A program made the translations under genes and the position numbers. Shown in pieces: positions 21,284 to 30,840 of a DNA stretch of 64,000 bases. The stretch comes from Vibrio fluminensis. GTDB lineage: Bacteria; Pseudomonadota; Gammaproteobacteria; Enterobacterales; Vibrionaceae. The notes beneath the pieces were generated by a model, which was not told where the DNA came from, searched no databases, and worked only from the letters and a program-made list of their open reading frames with translations. Numbering within the stretch: position 1 is the stretch's first letter; the number at the start of each line of letters is the position of its first letter. The stretch spans positions 1 through 64,000 of the forward strand of contig NZ_JADILO010000004.1 in the NCBI RefSeq assembly GCF_015278125.1. The letters run 5' to 3'.

Positions 21284-21481
21284 ATCGAGCACCTATCGAT
21301 ACACTGATAAATGTTTGAGTATAGTACTTTGAAGTAACTCGCATTTATATCAATAGCTGATGGTTAAACTGTCAGCTATTGTCTCTTCCATTCAACTTAA
21401 TTCTTGCATTAGATTCACAATTATTTCATAGTAATAAGATACTTAGCTGCTAAGTAAACAATCTTTAGCAAAGCAAATTAA
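21284..21481 (+). promoter_or_regulatory. purR downstream hairpin and tfoY distal promoter region
   Basis: A 9-bp stem AATAGCTGA (21352-21360) / TCAGCTATT (21372-21380) may end purR transcripts, although its T tract is weak. TTGCAT (21404-21409) with CATAGT 17 bp later (21427-21432) is a possible promoter that would put the riboswitch near the start of the transcript. Confidence 0.4.
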
Positions 21482-21583
21482 GTCACGCACAGGGCAAACC
21501 AGACTGAAAAGCTGGGACGCAAAGCCTCCGGCCTAAACAGAATTGTCATCGACAATATGTATGGTAGCGGGGTTGCCGATGGT
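21482..21583 (+). ncRNA. Cyclic-di-GMP-I riboswitch (GEMM, Vc2 type) in tfoY leader
   Basis: The aptamer shows all landmarks of the GEMM-I class: CACGCACAGGGCAAACC at the 5' side, the GAAA tetraloop capping P2 (CTGAAAAG), GGGACGCAAAGCCTCCGGCC with the tetraloop receptor, and GGTAGCGGGGTTGCCGATGG closing P3 and P1. The corresponding V. cholerae element (Vc2) lies before VC1722/tfoY and binds c-di-GMP. It ends 108 bp before the tfoY ATG. No obvious terminator hairpin follows, so the expression platform is not clear from sequence. Confidence 0.95.
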
Positions 21584-21631
21584 AGAAATGCGCACGTTAA
21601 CGGATTACTCTCCTATTTCCTGCACAACTGC

Positions 21632-21637
21632 TATAAT
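21632..21637 (+). promoter_or_regulatory. Possible riboswitch-independent -10 box for tfoY
   Basis: A perfect TATAAT downstream of the aptamer, 54 bp before the ATG. There is no good -35 at normal spacing. In V. cholerae, tfoY is also transcribed from promoters downstream of its riboswitch, as I recall. Confidence 0.35.
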
Positions 21638-21691
21638 CTCGGACCTGATTTGGTGGCGTATTGACATACACATACACCGAGAAAGTACTGA

Positions 21692-22282
21692 ATGGATAAA
21701 CCAATTCTTAAAGACTCAATGAGGCTATTTGAGCCGCTAGGTCGTATTAAATCTCGCTCTATGTTTGGTGGGTTTGGGATCTTTGCAGACGAAACAATGT
21801 TTGCACTAGTGGTACATAATAAGCTTCACATTCGCGCAGACAGCACTCTAGCGACACAGTTCAAATTACAAGGCTTTGAACCATACGTATACCAAAAGCG
21901 TGGCTTCCCAGTCGTCACCAAATACTTTGCACTTAGTGAAGAGTGGTATAACGACAGTGAGAAAACACTGCAAATTGGTCGCGAAGCTCATGCCCAAGCG
22001 CAGGAAGAAAAATCAGTACAGGCAGACACCAAACCTACTCGTATTAAGGATTTGCCGAACCTTCGCTTAGCCACAGAGCGCATGCTGAAAAAAGCAGGCA
22101 TCGACAACGTAGAACAGCTGGAAGAAGCCGGCTCATTGGAAGCCTATAAAGCGATTCGCGATTCGCATAGTAGCGATGTCAGCTTGGAGCTACTCTGGTC
22201 TCTTGAGGGGGCGATAAAAGGCACTCACTGGTCTGTGGTTCCTCAAACTCGCCGAGAAGAACTGCTCTCTCGACTACAATAA
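21692..22282 (+). CDS. tfoY: TfoX-family regulator TfoY
   Basis: A 196-residue TfoX/Sxy-family protein with a TfoX_N domain (about 1-105, [19 protein letters not shown] near the start) and a TfoX_C domain (about 113-190, [20 protein letters not shown]). In V. cholerae, TfoY controls type VI secretion and motility rather than competence and responds to c-di-GMP through its leader. The Vc2-type riboswitch upstream separates it from the competence activator TfoX. GAGAAAG precedes the ATG. A strong terminator follows. Confidence 0.93.
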   Translation: MDKPILKDSMRLFEPLGRIKSRSMFGGFGIFADETMFALVVHNKLHIRADSTLATQFKLQGFEPYVYQKRGFPVVTKYFALSEEWYNDSEKTLQIGREAHAQAQEEKSVQADTKPTRIKDLPNLRLATERMLKKAGIDNVEQLEEAGSLEAYKAIRDSHSSDVSLELLWSLEGAIKGTHWSVVPQTRREELLSRLQ

Positions 22283-22291
22283 AATACACTG

Positions 22292-22316
22292 AGCCAGCAA
22301 TTGCTGGCTTTTTTTA
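22292..22316 (+). terminator. Terminator of tfoY
   Basis: An 18-bp perfect palindrome AGCCAGCAA/TTGCTGGCT (22292-22309) followed by T residues, 10 bp after the stop. Confidence 0.88.
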
Positions 22317-22424
22317 TGAAAGTTTTTCTTTGCTTTGAGGTTCTTATTAAACAATAGGAATAATTTACCCTGCAGATGAACTAAACTAACTCATGGTCGT
22401 AAAGCGGGTTGTAGGAGAGCAAAG

Positions 22425-23114
22425 ATGAATAAGAAACTTATTATTGGCATTGCATTAATTGCACTTATTGCGCTGCTTATTACTCAGTTTGGCGATCAAT
22501 TAACCTTAGAAAATGCCAAAGCACAACAAGCTGTACTCGGCAATTTTATTGAACAAAACTTCATTGTCGCAGCAGTTACATACTTTGCTGCTTATGTGGC
22601 AATCACTGCTTTTTCTATTCCTGGAGCGGCGGTCGTTACTTTGCTTGGTGCTGCTCTATTTGGTTTTTGGACGAGTTTACTGCTTGTTTCCTTCGCTAGC
22701 ACTCTTGGCGCTACCCTAGCCTTCCTTAGTAGCCGTTTTCTACTCCGTGATTGGGTTCAAGGCAAGTTTGGCGATAAACTCAATGCGATTAACCAAGGTG
22801 TCGCCAAAGACGGGGCATTCTATCTGTTTTCGCTACGCCTAATCCCTGTCTTTCCGTTCTTTTTGATTAACTTGTTGATGGGGCTGACACCAATCACGAC
22901 TGCTCGTTTCTATCTCGTGAGTCAAATCGGCATGCTGCCGGGGACTGCGGTGTATTTAAATGCAGGTACCCAATTAGCACAAATTGACAGCTTATCCGGT
23001 ATTGTCTCACCGTCTGTGCTCGTCTCTTTCGCCTTGCTTGGCTTATTCCCTATCATCGCAAAATGGGCAATGAACAAATTTAGAGGCCAACCTCAGTCAA
23101 CAACTCAGGCTTGA
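22425..23114 (+). CDS. TVP38/TMEM64 (VTT/DedA-like) membrane protein
   Basis: A 229-residue inner-membrane protein with about six hydrophobic segments, the first at 4-20. It carries the VTT (SNARE-associated/DedA-like) pattern: FSIPGAAVVTLLGAALFGFW, then FASTLGATLAFLSSRFLLRD, then SLRLIPVFPFFLINLLMG with the conserved Arg/Pro pair. Relatives are implicated in undecaprenyl or phospholipid flipping, but the function of this subgroup is not settled. GGAGAG precedes the ATG. The DUF2007 gene begins 25 bp after its stop and is probably cotranscribed. Confidence 0.88.
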   Translation: MNKKLIIGIALIALIALLITQFGDQLTLENAKAQQAVLGNFIEQNFIVAAVTYFAAYVAITAFSIPGAAVVTLLGAALFGFWTSLLLVSFASTLGATLAFLSSRFLLRDWVQGKFGDKLNAINQGVAKDGAFYLFSLRLIPVFPFFLINLLMGLTPITTARFYLVSQIGMLPGTAVYLNAGTQLAQIDSLSGIVSPSVLVSFALLGLFPIIAKWAMNKFRGQPQSTTQA

Positions 23115-23139
23115 ACCCGCTGAAGTACAGGAGAGCGAA

Positions 23140-23451
23140 TTGAAAATTTACAGCGCTGCCAATCCCCCTCAAGCTCACATCGTCTGTGAGCTTTTGCGTT
23201 CGCACAATATCGCTTGTGAAGTGAGAGGAGAAGGTATCTTCGGTCTACAGGGCGAAATACCATTTGGTGAAGCGAGCGAGCCACATGTGTGGCTATTAGA
23301 TGAGAACAGCATCGCCGAAGCAACACTATTAATTAAGCAATTTGAGCAGCCACATTCAGAAGCTTCTTGGTCATGTCCTCAGTGTGGCGAAATCAATGAG
23401 GGCCAGTTTGCCATATGCTGGCAATGTGGCGAATCAATGGTAGAGGCTTAA
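23140..23451 (+). CDS. DUF2007 protein with C-terminal zinc ribbon
   Basis: A 103-residue cytoplasmic protein starting at TTG (23140), supported by AGGAGAG eight bases upstream. Residues 1-70 are a DUF2007 domain (MKIYSAANPPQAHIVCELLR..., VWLLDEN), predicted ferredoxin-like and sometimes called a putative signal-transducing protein. Residues 77-97 form a zinc ribbon with spacing C-x2-C-x10-C-x2-C (CPQCGEIN...CWQCG). The function is unknown. Its last 4 bases overlap the stop of the convergent hydrolase gene, and no terminator separates them. Confidence 0.85.
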   Translation: MKIYSAANPPQAHIVCELLRSHNIACEVRGEGIFGLQGEIPFGEASEPHVWLLDENSIAEATLLIKQFEQPHSEASWSCPQCGEINEGQFAICWQCGESMVEA

Positions 23452-24245
23452 CCTATCTGCTGCTGGATAAAACGGATTGAATGTTGATTAAACTCATCGG
23501 GTCTTTCGATATTACACACATGCCCGCAGTTAGCGATTTCTAGTAACTGGCTCTGTCTATGCACCGCAACCATCTCTTTAACCGGCTTAATGAACATATA
23601 GTCTCTATCACCCATCAAATACAGCGTTGGGATCGGCAGTTCGCGATCTTTGAAATACCGCATCAATGGGTTTACTTCAGACGCTAATCTGAACCAACGT
23701 TTAAACTCTTGCTGGCACAGTTTTTTGGCCTCTCGGATAAAGAGGTGTCGAGATTGCTTTTGCGTCTTCTGAGGCATCACGATATAAGCAAATAAGCTAT
23801 ACAGCCACATATAAGGCACTACATGCTTGAAAGCATTGCCTACCGTAACTAAAAACTGGGAACGAGTGTTTAAACGCGTTACAGCGCCGCCTAATACCAT
23901 CGATTTAACACGGTCTGCCGCTAACTCCGCTAGATTGCGCACTATGATGGTCCCCAAAGACATTCCGACAAAATGTGCAGACTGAATTTTCAAATGATCC
24001 AGCACTTGCAGAATATCAAGTGTCACCTCTTTGAAGGTATAGCGATTCGAGATAAGTTCTTTTAATAACTGGCTCGACTTGCCGTGTCCACGCAAGTCAA
24101 TCAACAGCAGGTTGAAATGCTGTTTGTACGCTTTTATCTGTTTGAACCAAATCGATGAGCTACCGCCGGCACCGTGGACAAACACAACCCATTCTGTACT
24201 TGTTGGGTGTAAATAGGTTTTATGAAATAGCAAACCAGTACTCAT
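23448..24245 (-). CDS. Alpha/beta hydrolase
   Basis: A 265-residue alpha/beta-hydrolase-fold protein. It shows the oxyanion-hole region FVHGAGGSSSIW (23-34), the DLRGHGKS segment (50-57), the nucleophile elbow GMSLG with Ser96, GDRDYMF around the acid position, and the C-terminal CGHVCNIERPDEFN with the catalytic His. The substrate cannot be inferred; esterase, thioesterase and C-C hydrolase are all possible. Promoter elements should lie in 24246-24359 before the glgA terminator. Confidence 0.88.
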   Translation of the reverse strand: MSTGLLFHKTYLHPTSTEWVVFVHGAGGSSSIWFKQIKAYKQHFNLLLIDLRGHGKSSQLLKELISNRYTFKEVTLDILQVLDHLKIQSAHFVGMSLGTIIVRNLAELAADRVKSMVLGGAVTRLNTRSQFLVTVGNAFKHVVPYMWLYSLFAYIVMPQKTQKQSRHLFIREAKKLCQQEFKRWFRLASEVNPLMRYFKDRELPIPTLYLMGDRDYMFIKPVKEMVAVHRQSQLLEIANCGHVCNIERPDEFNQHSIRFIQQQIG

Positions 24246-24359
24246 TAAGGTTAATAATTAAAATCGATATAGCCAGAGGAAGTGAAGCCTACCATAAGTT
24301 TGGAGCGGCTAAACTCAAGTTATATCACTTTATATGATTTTGAGACGAGAAAAGTGTAA

Positions 24360-24385
24360 AAAAAGGCATCAATTGATGCCTTTTT
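24360..24385 (-). terminator. Terminator of glgA
   Basis: A 26-bp perfect palindrome AAAAAGGCATCAA/TTGATGCCTTTTT, 36 bp beyond the glgA stop, with a T run on the - strand. Confidence 0.88.
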
Positions 24386-24420
24386 AACACTATCTGTTAA
24401 TATTTTTCGTCAGTGTTTGC

Positions 24421-25878
24421 TCAATGTAACGCACTACGATAAAGCGCTAAGTACTCATCCGCCGCGCGCTTCCAGCAAAACTGTTTCTGCATCGCGTGGA
24501 GTTGCACTTGGGTCATTTCTTCTCGCTGTTGCAGATAGAATAGCAAAGCTCGCTGCATAATACTCAATAGCTCCACCGGTTCCGGGTTCAAGAATGCAAA
24601 TCCAGTCGCGTTCTCCGGGTCACTGTCGTAGTCCACCACACTATCTTTCAGACCGCCAACCGCACGAACGATAGGCAAAGTGCCATACGCCATACTATAG
24701 ATCTGGTTAAGGCCGCATGGCTCAAACTCTGAGGGCATCAAAAAGAAGTCAGAGCCCGCTTCTACCAAGTGAGCAAGTTCGTTGCTATACGCTTCTACGA
24801 ACGCAAATTTATCACTATGGCGCGCAGAAATTTCAGCCAACTGGGTCGCTAAAATTGGATCACCAGTACCAACGATCACTAATTGTGCGTCCAACTTTAA
24901 GAAGCGCTCTAAGATCGGAAGAAGATAGTGGACACCTTTTTGATTAGTCAAACGACAAACCATACCGAATACAGCGACATCTTTATTTGGCAAATTCACT
25001 CGGCTTTGCATCGCCTGTTTGCAGATTAACTTACCCGCCAGCATACTCGAACGCTCAGCATGATATTGCGTAGGCAAGAACGCATCATTAGCCGGATTCC
25101 AATCACTATAATCGCAGCCATTGAGAATCCCCACTAAGTCATGCTCGCGCGCACGGAACTCTCGCGCCATGCCATGGCTACCAAGTTCCGTTTTTAACTC
25201 TTCTGCGTAAGTTGGGCTCACTGCATTGACTTTGTCTGCGGTCATTACCCCAGCCTTTAGCATCGTAATATGCGTTGGGCTCACCGCGGCATCAGGCGCA
25301 TAGTGCCCTTGCATCTCAGCTAAGTTAGGGAGTTCTTCGTAGCTGAATACGCCTTTAAACACCGCGTTATGAATTGAAATCACGCTGCGGGTATGGCTAA
25401 AAAATGGATGTTCAGCATAACGATGCTTTAGCAGATAAGGGACAAAGCCTGTGTGCCAGTCATTGGCATGGATGATATTTGGCTGGAATTCAAGCTTAGG
25501 CAGCATGTCTAGACAAGCAGCGCTAAAAAACGCAAAACGCTCGCCATTGTCGGCATACGCTTGGTTGTATTCAGAATACATTTCATCACGAGAAAAGTAT
25601 TTGTCACATTCAACCGCATACACAGTGACGTCACCAATCGCTAGTTGGCGAACTTGGTAGGGTGTATGCGGCCAATGATCAAGCTTAGTGCTCAAAACCA
25701 ATTCAGCACTTTGTAAGGCTTCGATTTTACGATAACCCGGTAATGCAATACGTACATTTTGGTTTAACGCGTGCAGTGCTTGAGGCAGAGCCTTGGCGAC
25801 ATCCGCCAAGCCTCCACTTTTGATCAAACCTTCAACTTCAGACGCAACAAAGAGAATTGATAATTGATCAGTAACCAA
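24421..25878 (-). CDS. glgA: Glycogen synthase GlgA
   Basis: A GT5 glycosyltransferase that extends alpha-1,4-glucan from ADP-glucose. The open frame begins at 25923, but the likely start is TTG at 25878 because AAGGAG lies 7 bases upstream and the protein then begins MVTDQLSILFVASEVEG, the family start. It has 485 residues. It carries the KSGGL motif (20-24) for ADP-glucose, HANDWHTGFVPYLL, and the C-terminal FEPCGLNQIYSMAYGTLPIV. The start and ribosome-binding site lie inside the end of glgC, an 11-bp overlap, so the pair is translationally coupled. Branching enzyme and phosphorylase are not in the window. Confidence 0.95.
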   Translation of the reverse strand: MVTDQLSILFVASEVEGLIKSGGLADVAKALPQALHALNQNVRIALPGYRKIEALQSAELVLSTKLDHWPHTPYQVRQLAIGDVTVYAVECDKYFSRDEMYSEYNQAYADNGERFAFFSAACLDMLPKLEFQPNIIHANDWHTGFVPYLLKHRYAEHPFFSHTRSVISIHNAVFKGVFSYEELPNLAEMQGHYAPDAAVSPTHITMLKAGVMTADKVNAVSPTYAEELKTELGSHGMAREFRAREHDLVGILNGCDYSDWNPANDAFLPTQYHAERSSMLAGKLICKQAMQSRVNLPNKDVAVFGMVCRLTNQKGVHYLLPILERFLKLDAQLVIVGTGDPILATQLAEISARHSDKFAFVEAYSNELAHLVEAGSDFFLMPSEFEPCGLNQIYSMAYGTLPIVRAVGGLKDSVVDYDSDPENATGFAFLNPEPVELLSIMQRALLFYLQQREEMTQVQLHAMQKQFCWKRAADEYLALYRSALH

Positions 25879-27085
25879 TGCGAGCTCCTTTCGGAATAAC
25901 CACGATGCCTTCTTCAGATACATGGTAAAGCTTGCGGTCTTCTTTCAGATTGACACCAATTTGAGTACCTGGGGCGATATCCACGTCTTTGTCGATGATT
26001 ACACGACGTAGTACACACCCTTCGCCAATTTTTACATCACCAAGTAAGATACTTTCGCTTATATCACACGCAGAAGCAATATTACTGCGGAAACCCAGTA
26101 CCGATTTTTCGATACGCGAACCACGAACTAAACTGCCATTACATACCAAGCTATCGATGATCTGTACTCGTCCATTATCTGAATCGGTAAACGTTGCTGG
26201 CGGTAGCGGTGGATAGTATGTGTGTAGTGGCCACTTGCGGTTGTAAAGTGAGAATGGCGCATCTTTCTTAAGAAGGTCCATATGTGCCTCCCAGTATGCC
26301 CCGATGGTACCTACATCGCGCCAGTAGACTTCTTCTTTCTCACCGGTGATTTGATTACAGCTAAAGTCATAAACAAATACGTCACCACGTGGGAACATCT
26401 TCGGAATGATATCTTTGCCAAAATCGTGTGACGAATCAGGATTGTCAGCGTCTTCAATAAGCTCAGCAAATAGAGTGGCTGCCTCAAATACGTAGTTGCC
26501 CATAGAAACTAGAGCGTGTTCAGGATCGCCAGGGATCGCTTTCGGGTTAGTCGGTTTTTCTTCAAAACCAACCATTCGACCTTCAGTATCCACTTCAATA
26601 ACGCCAAATTGCGAAGCTTGTGAAAGTGGCATGCGCAGCGCTGATACTGTCAGTGCCGCTTCTTTCTGCTTGTGAAAATCAAGCATCTGCTTGATGTCCA
26701 TCTTGTAGATATGGTCCGAACCAAAAATACACACTTGATCAGGTTCAGCCAACTCCATAAAGCGAAGGTTTTGATAGATAGCGTCGGCAGTCCCCTCATA
26801 CCAGCGCTTTCCTGTTCGCATTTGTGCTGGAATAGGATCGATAAAACGATCTGTTATTCCATTGATGTTCCAACCTTTTTTAAGGTGATGAAACAAAGAT
26901 TGTGATTTAAATTGAGTCAACACATAAATGCGCATCAGATCAGCATTAACGAAATTGTTAAGCGCGAAATCAATTAGGCGATAGCTTCCTCCGAAAGGAA
27001 CAGAAGGTTTACTGCGAGACTCGGTAAGTGGACGTAATCTCGAACCCTCTCCACCAGCAAGGATCATACCTAAAACACCAGCCAT
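25868..27085 (-). CDS. glgC: Glucose-1-phosphate adenylyltransferase GlgC
   Basis: Forms ADP-glucose from glucose 1-phosphate and ATP, the committed and allosterically regulated step of glycogen synthesis. The 405-residue length is normal. It has the nucleotidyltransferase loop MILAGGEGSRLRPLTESRSKP, a GSDHIYKMD catalytic region, the glucose-1-phosphate site VGFEEKPTNPK, and a C-terminal left-handed beta-helix region. GGAGA precedes the ATG. It is first in the glgC-glgA operon. A CRP-like sequence lies about 210 bp upstream. Confidence 0.95.
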   Translation of the reverse strand: MAGVLGMILAGGEGSRLRPLTESRSKPSVPFGGSYRLIDFALNNFVNADLMRIYVLTQFKSQSLFHHLKKGWNINGITDRFIDPIPAQMRTGKRWYEGTADAIYQNLRFMELAEPDQVCIFGSDHIYKMDIKQMLDFHKQKEAALTVSALRMPLSQASQFGVIEVDTEGRMVGFEEKPTNPKAIPGDPEHALVSMGNYVFEAATLFAELIEDADNPDSSHDFGKDIIPKMFPRGDVFVYDFSCNQITGEKEEVYWRDVGTIGAYWEAHMDLLKKDAPFSLYNRKWPLHTYYPPLPPATFTDSDNGRVQIIDSLVCNGSLVRGSRIEKSVLGFRSNIASACDISESILLGDVKIGEGCVLRRVIIDKDVDIAPGTQIGVNLKEDRKLYHVSEEGIVVIPKGARIGY

Positions 27086-27476
27086 TGATTATTCTCCATA
27101 TTATTTTTTATCATTTAGTGTCAATTGCTGACACCTTTTCCCTAGGTAGGCAAAGCCTTAACGGTTGGCGTTATTATTGGGAGTGACTCCACTATTATTT
27201 GCAAGCCGTCGGTTATAAATTATCCTATCTAATAAAGATTACAATTTTAATTAACTCATACTGCTGCATACTCATAGGTTGCTTCACAAGCACCTGATCC
27301 AAGTCACACCACGACTCAATATTGACACAATTCAATAACAGACAACGAACAAAAACATGACGTTCATCATAATTTTCGCTCAAAATTCGTTCAGGACGAT
27401 TTTTTGATTTTGTGAGCTTTCCACATACAGAACACTTGCATTATAAAACCCTCTGTAAATAGGCAATTTGGCGCAT
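27086..27476 (-). promoter_or_regulatory. glgC upstream region, with a CRP-like site at 27293-27308
   Basis: About 390 bp of AT-rich sequence between the glgC start and the topA terminator. It holds a small dyad GTGTCA/TGACAC (27118-27134), which could be a leader hairpin. CCTGA-N6-TCACA (27293-27308) matches 8 of 10 core CRP positions. Catabolite control of glg genes is known in E. coli. No gene is visible. Confidence 0.35.
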
Positions 27477-27507
27477 AAAAAAAGCAGCGATAAATCGCTG
27501 CTTTTTT
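27477..27507 (-). terminator. Terminator of topA
   Basis: Long symmetrical hairpin AGCAGCGA/TCGCTGCT with TAAA loop, flanked by A and T runs, 18 bp after the topA stop. Confidence 0.9.
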
Positions 27508-27524
27508 ACTCAAACCAATTTGGC

Positions 27525-30146
27525 TTACTTTTTCTTACGCTTATCCGTAATTTCCCATTTACCGTCAACGTAGAGTGCCGTGTACCCTGATGGTTTGCCA
27601 TCAATTTCAGTACGAACGTAGTTCTCTTTCGTCTTGCGGCTAAAGCGCACGACCATTGGCAGACCATCTGGATCTTTCTCTGGCGCATCCGCTAGGTAGT
27701 GGAACTTCGCTGAGATACGATCTTTAAAGCGTTTCAACTCTTCCACTAACGGCGCACGAGTTTCTCGTGATTTAGGGAAAGTGCTAGCGGCTAAGAATAG
27801 GCCTGACGCACCATCACGTAGTACAAAGTATGCATCTGAGTTTTCACAAGGCAATTCAGGGAAATGCACTGGATCTTCTTTCGGTGGCGCAACTTCGCCG
27901 TTCTTTAAGATCTTACGGGTGTTTTTACATGTTTCGCTGGTGCAATCCATGTACTTACCAAAACGACCGTTTTTCAGCACCATATCGCTGCCACACTTGT
28001 CACACTCAACAACTGGACCGTCATAGCCTTTGACTTTGTACTCACCAAATTCAACCACGTAACCTTCACAGTTCGGGTTATTACCACAAACATGCAGTTT
28101 ACGTTTGTCATCGATTAGGTACGCGTCCATCGCGGTTTCACAGATAGGACAACGTTTCTTAGCGCGCAGTGCCGCCGTTTCTACATCTTCCTCTAGAACG
28201 TTGATGATGCCTTCTTCATCGCCGAGGTTGATGGTTGTCTTACAACGCTCTTTTGGCGGTAATGCATAACCAGAACAGCCTAGGAATACGCCTGTCGATG
28301 CCGTCCGGATACCCATAGGACGTGAACAGGTTGGACATTCGATATCGGTGTAGACGATGTGGTTTGGCTTCATACCACCTTGATCTTCTTCTTGCTCAGC
28401 TTTCTCAAGGTCACCTGAGAAATCACTAAAGAAGTTGTCTAGCACTGATTTCCATTTCGCTTCACCTTCAGCAATTTGGTCAAGCTTCTCTTCCATGCGC
28501 GAAGTGAACTCATAGTTCATTAGCTCATGGAAACTGCCATCAAGACGGTCAGTAACAATCTCACCCATCTTTTCTGCATAGAAACGACGTTGTTCAACTT
28601 TTACATAGCCACGATCTTGGATGGTTGAAATAATTGACGCGTAAGTCGATGGACGACCAATACCACGCTTCTCAAGCTCTTTAACCAATGCCGCTTCAGT
28701 AAAGCGTGCTGGCGGCTTGGTGAAGTGCTGCTTAGGATCAAGATCAACAAGATCAATTTTATCGCCTACTTGTACTGCTGGCAGGATTTGGTCTTCGTTT
28801 TTACCCAAAGGACGCTGAACGCGTGTCCAACCATCAAACTTCAAGATGCGACCTTTCGCTTTTAGCGTGTACTCAGCCGCTTTAACGCTCACTGTGGTTG
28901 AGTCGTATTGCGCAGGCGTCATTTGACAAGCTACGAATTGGTTCCAAATTAGGGCATACAGTTTATGCGCGTCAGCTTCCATACCTTGTAGGTCTTCCGC
29001 TTTAACGGTCACATCTGAAGGACGAATCGCTTCGTGCGCTTCTTGTGCTCCTTCTTTGCTGCCGTAGACATTCGCTTTAGCTGGCAAGTAGGCATCACCA
29101 AACTCGCTGCTGATGTAGCCACGAAGAGTTTCAACCGCTTCCGCACTCAAATTCGTCGAGTCAGTACGCATATAGGTGATGTAACCCGCTTCATACAAGC
29201 GCTGCGCAAGCATCATTGTCTTCTTAACACCGTAACCAAGACGCGTACTCGCGGCTTGCTGCAGTGTTGACGTGATAAATGGTGCCGACGGTTTGCTCGA
29301 TGTCGGACGGTCTTCGCGCTTGCACACTTCGTATGCCGCTTTTTCCAGTACAGATACTGCCGCTTGGGTTTCTGCTTCGTTAACCGGTTTAAACGCTACA
29401 CCATCTCTTTGTGAGACTTGCAGACGGAAGTCAGTTTTGTCTTGCGTTTTGGTATTTGCATGGATATCCCAAAACTCTTCTGGGATAAATGCTTTGATTT
29501 CGCGCTCACGCTCTACCAGTAGTTTTACCGCTACTGACTGTACGCGACCTGCAGACAGACCACGCGCAACTTTCTTCCATAGCAGTGGTGACACCATAAA
29601 GCCCACTACACGGTCCATGAAACGACGTGCTTGCTGTGCATTAACGCCATCCATACTCAACTCTCCAGGGCTCTGGAAAGCTTGTTGAATCGCGTTTTTA
29701 GTGATTTCGTTAAATACGACGCGTTTGTATCGCTCTTCATCGCCACCGATGATCTCACGAAGGTGCCAAGCGATGGCTTCTCCCTCGCGGTCCAAGTCGG
29801 TTGCGAGGTAAACGCAATCAGCGTCTTTCGCCAGTTTCTGTAACTCGGCAACTACTTTCTCTTTACCCGGAAGTACTTGGTAGTTAGCTTCCCAGCCGTT
29901 GAATGGGTCGATACCCATTTTTTTGATCAGCGATTTACGATCTTTTTCGTGTTTAATGCGCGCTTTTTCTTCAACGCTTAAACCTTTGGTCGATACCGCT
30001 GCTGCTTTCTGACCGGTGCTTTGACCTGCTGTTGGTAGATCACGCACGTGACCCACACTAGACTTTACTATAAAGTCCTTACCGAGATATTTATTGATGG
30101 TTTTCGCCTTTGCTGGCGACTCCACAATAACGAGTGACTTGCCCAT
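27525..30146 (-). CDS. topA: DNA topoisomerase I (omega protein)
   Basis: A type IA topoisomerase that relaxes negative supercoils. The 873-residue protein has the TOPRIM domain ([19 protein letters not shown] at the start, [13 protein letters not shown] further on), the active-site Tyr325 in [13 protein letters not shown], and the C-terminal zinc-ribbon repeats CPTC...C, CPICETAM...C and CDKCGSDM...C (about 600-740), followed by a zinc-free tail. The size matches E. coli TopA (865). A terminator follows, and the next gene across a 445-bp gap is the divergent yciN, as in E. coli. Confidence 0.97.
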   Translation of the reverse strand: MGKSLVIVESPAKAKTINKYLGKDFIVKSSVGHVRDLPTAGQSTGQKAAAVSTKGLSVEEKARIKHEKDRKSLIKKMGIDPFNGWEANYQVLPGKEKVVAELQKLAKDADCVYLATDLDREGEAIAWHLREIIGGDEERYKRVVFNEITKNAIQQAFQSPGELSMDGVNAQQARRFMDRVVGFMVSPLLWKKVARGLSAGRVQSVAVKLLVEREREIKAFIPEEFWDIHANTKTQDKTDFRLQVSQRDGVAFKPVNEAETQAAVSVLEKAAYEVCKREDRPTSSKPSAPFITSTLQQAASTRLGYGVKKTMMLAQRLYEAGYITYMRTDSTNLSAEAVETLRGYISSEFGDAYLPAKANVYGSKEGAQEAHEAIRPSDVTVKAEDLQGMEADAHKLYALIWNQFVACQMTPAQYDSTTVSVKAAEYTLKAKGRILKFDGWTRVQRPLGKNEDQILPAVQVGDKIDLVDLDPKQHFTKPPARFTEAALVKELEKRGIGRPSTYASIISTIQDRGYVKVEQRRFYAEKMGEIVTDRLDGSFHELMNYEFTSRMEEKLDQIAEGEAKWKSVLDNFFSDFSGDLEKAEQEEDQGGMKPNHIVYTDIECPTCSRPMGIRTASTGVFLGCSGYALPPKERCKTTINLGDEEGIINVLEEDVETAALRAKKRCPICETAMDAYLIDDKRKLHVCGNNPNCEGYVVEFGEYKVKGYDGPVVECDKCGSDMVLKNGRFGKYMDCTSETCKNTRKILKNGEVAPPKEDPVHFPELPCENSDAYFVLRDGASGLFLAASTFPKSRETRAPLVEELKRFKDRISAKFHYLADAPEKDPDGLPMVVRFSRKTKENYVRTEIDGKPSGYTALYVDGKWEITDKRKKK

Positions 30147-30591
30147 AACTGACTCTGGTGTCCTTTAAAATGACTGATGCGAATTTTATCGCACAACATA
30201 CTTAAAACATTGCTTCTTTTTTTACTATTGAGCGAGATTGCCAGAAGATCAATATCTTTTTTGAAAATCAACTTTGACTGCTCGACAAATCGTCGATCTT
30301 TGCGTTTACAAGGTACAGATCGTTTCAGAGCAACATGCAGACCGTATCCCTCCGATATATAAAAGAAATAGGTCTGTATATGAAGTGCCACATACTAAAC
30401 GTGTGATTCATGGTTCCGCCAATGGATTAAACAGATTTATGTTGCTCGTCACAAAACATTTTCTCTCTTTAAATACAGTTGGATAGCCAGATTAATTCGA
30501 TTTTTCTTGTGACAAGTCATTGGCATTTGTATTTTCTTCGCTTTAAAATCCTTGCCAATCTCGCCCTAAATCACAGCGTAAGGTACAAATC
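30147..30591. promoter_or_regulatory. Divergent topA / yciN intergenic region
   Basis: 445 bp without a supportable gene. It must contain promoters for topA and yciN. The sequence is AT-rich with several T runs, and I could not assign specific boxes. Short frames here have no ribosome-binding site or familiar protein motif. Confidence 0.35.
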
Positions 30592-30840
30592 ATGAGCGAT
30601 AAAAAAGTAATTTCTACATTCGACCTGCTACTAATCGCGAACCAAATCATTCAAGCGCACGACGATTACATCGATGGTATGCGTGCGGACAGCGTTGAAG
30701 AAAAAGAAGGCGTATTGGTTTTCAAAGGCAACTATTTCCTAGACGACAACGGCCTACCAACTAGCCAAACGACTGCGGTATTTAATATGTTTAAGTACTT
30801 GGCGCATCACCTTTCGAAAGAATTCACGATCGAAAAATAA
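30592..30840 (+). CDS. yciN: YciN-family protein (DUF2498)
   Basis: An 82-residue cytoplasmic protein matching E. coli YciN in length and in the core GVLVFKGNYFLDDNGLPT followed by TTAVFNMFKYLAHHLS. The family role is unknown. AAGG precedes the ATG. Neighbouring topA is a conserved pairing in enterics and vibrios. No terminator follows directly; the first strong one is at 31058-31087, inside the repeat zone. Confidence 0.9.
   Translation: MSDKKVISTFDLLLIANQIIQAHDDYIDGMRADSVEEKEGVLVFKGNYFLDDNGLPTSQTTAVFNMFKYLAHHLSKEFTIEK

Noticed and set aside
29272-29688. 138-residue frame opposite topA
   Set aside because: Entirely antisense to a clear topoisomerase I gene with normal codon pattern; composition is typical of a shadow frame.
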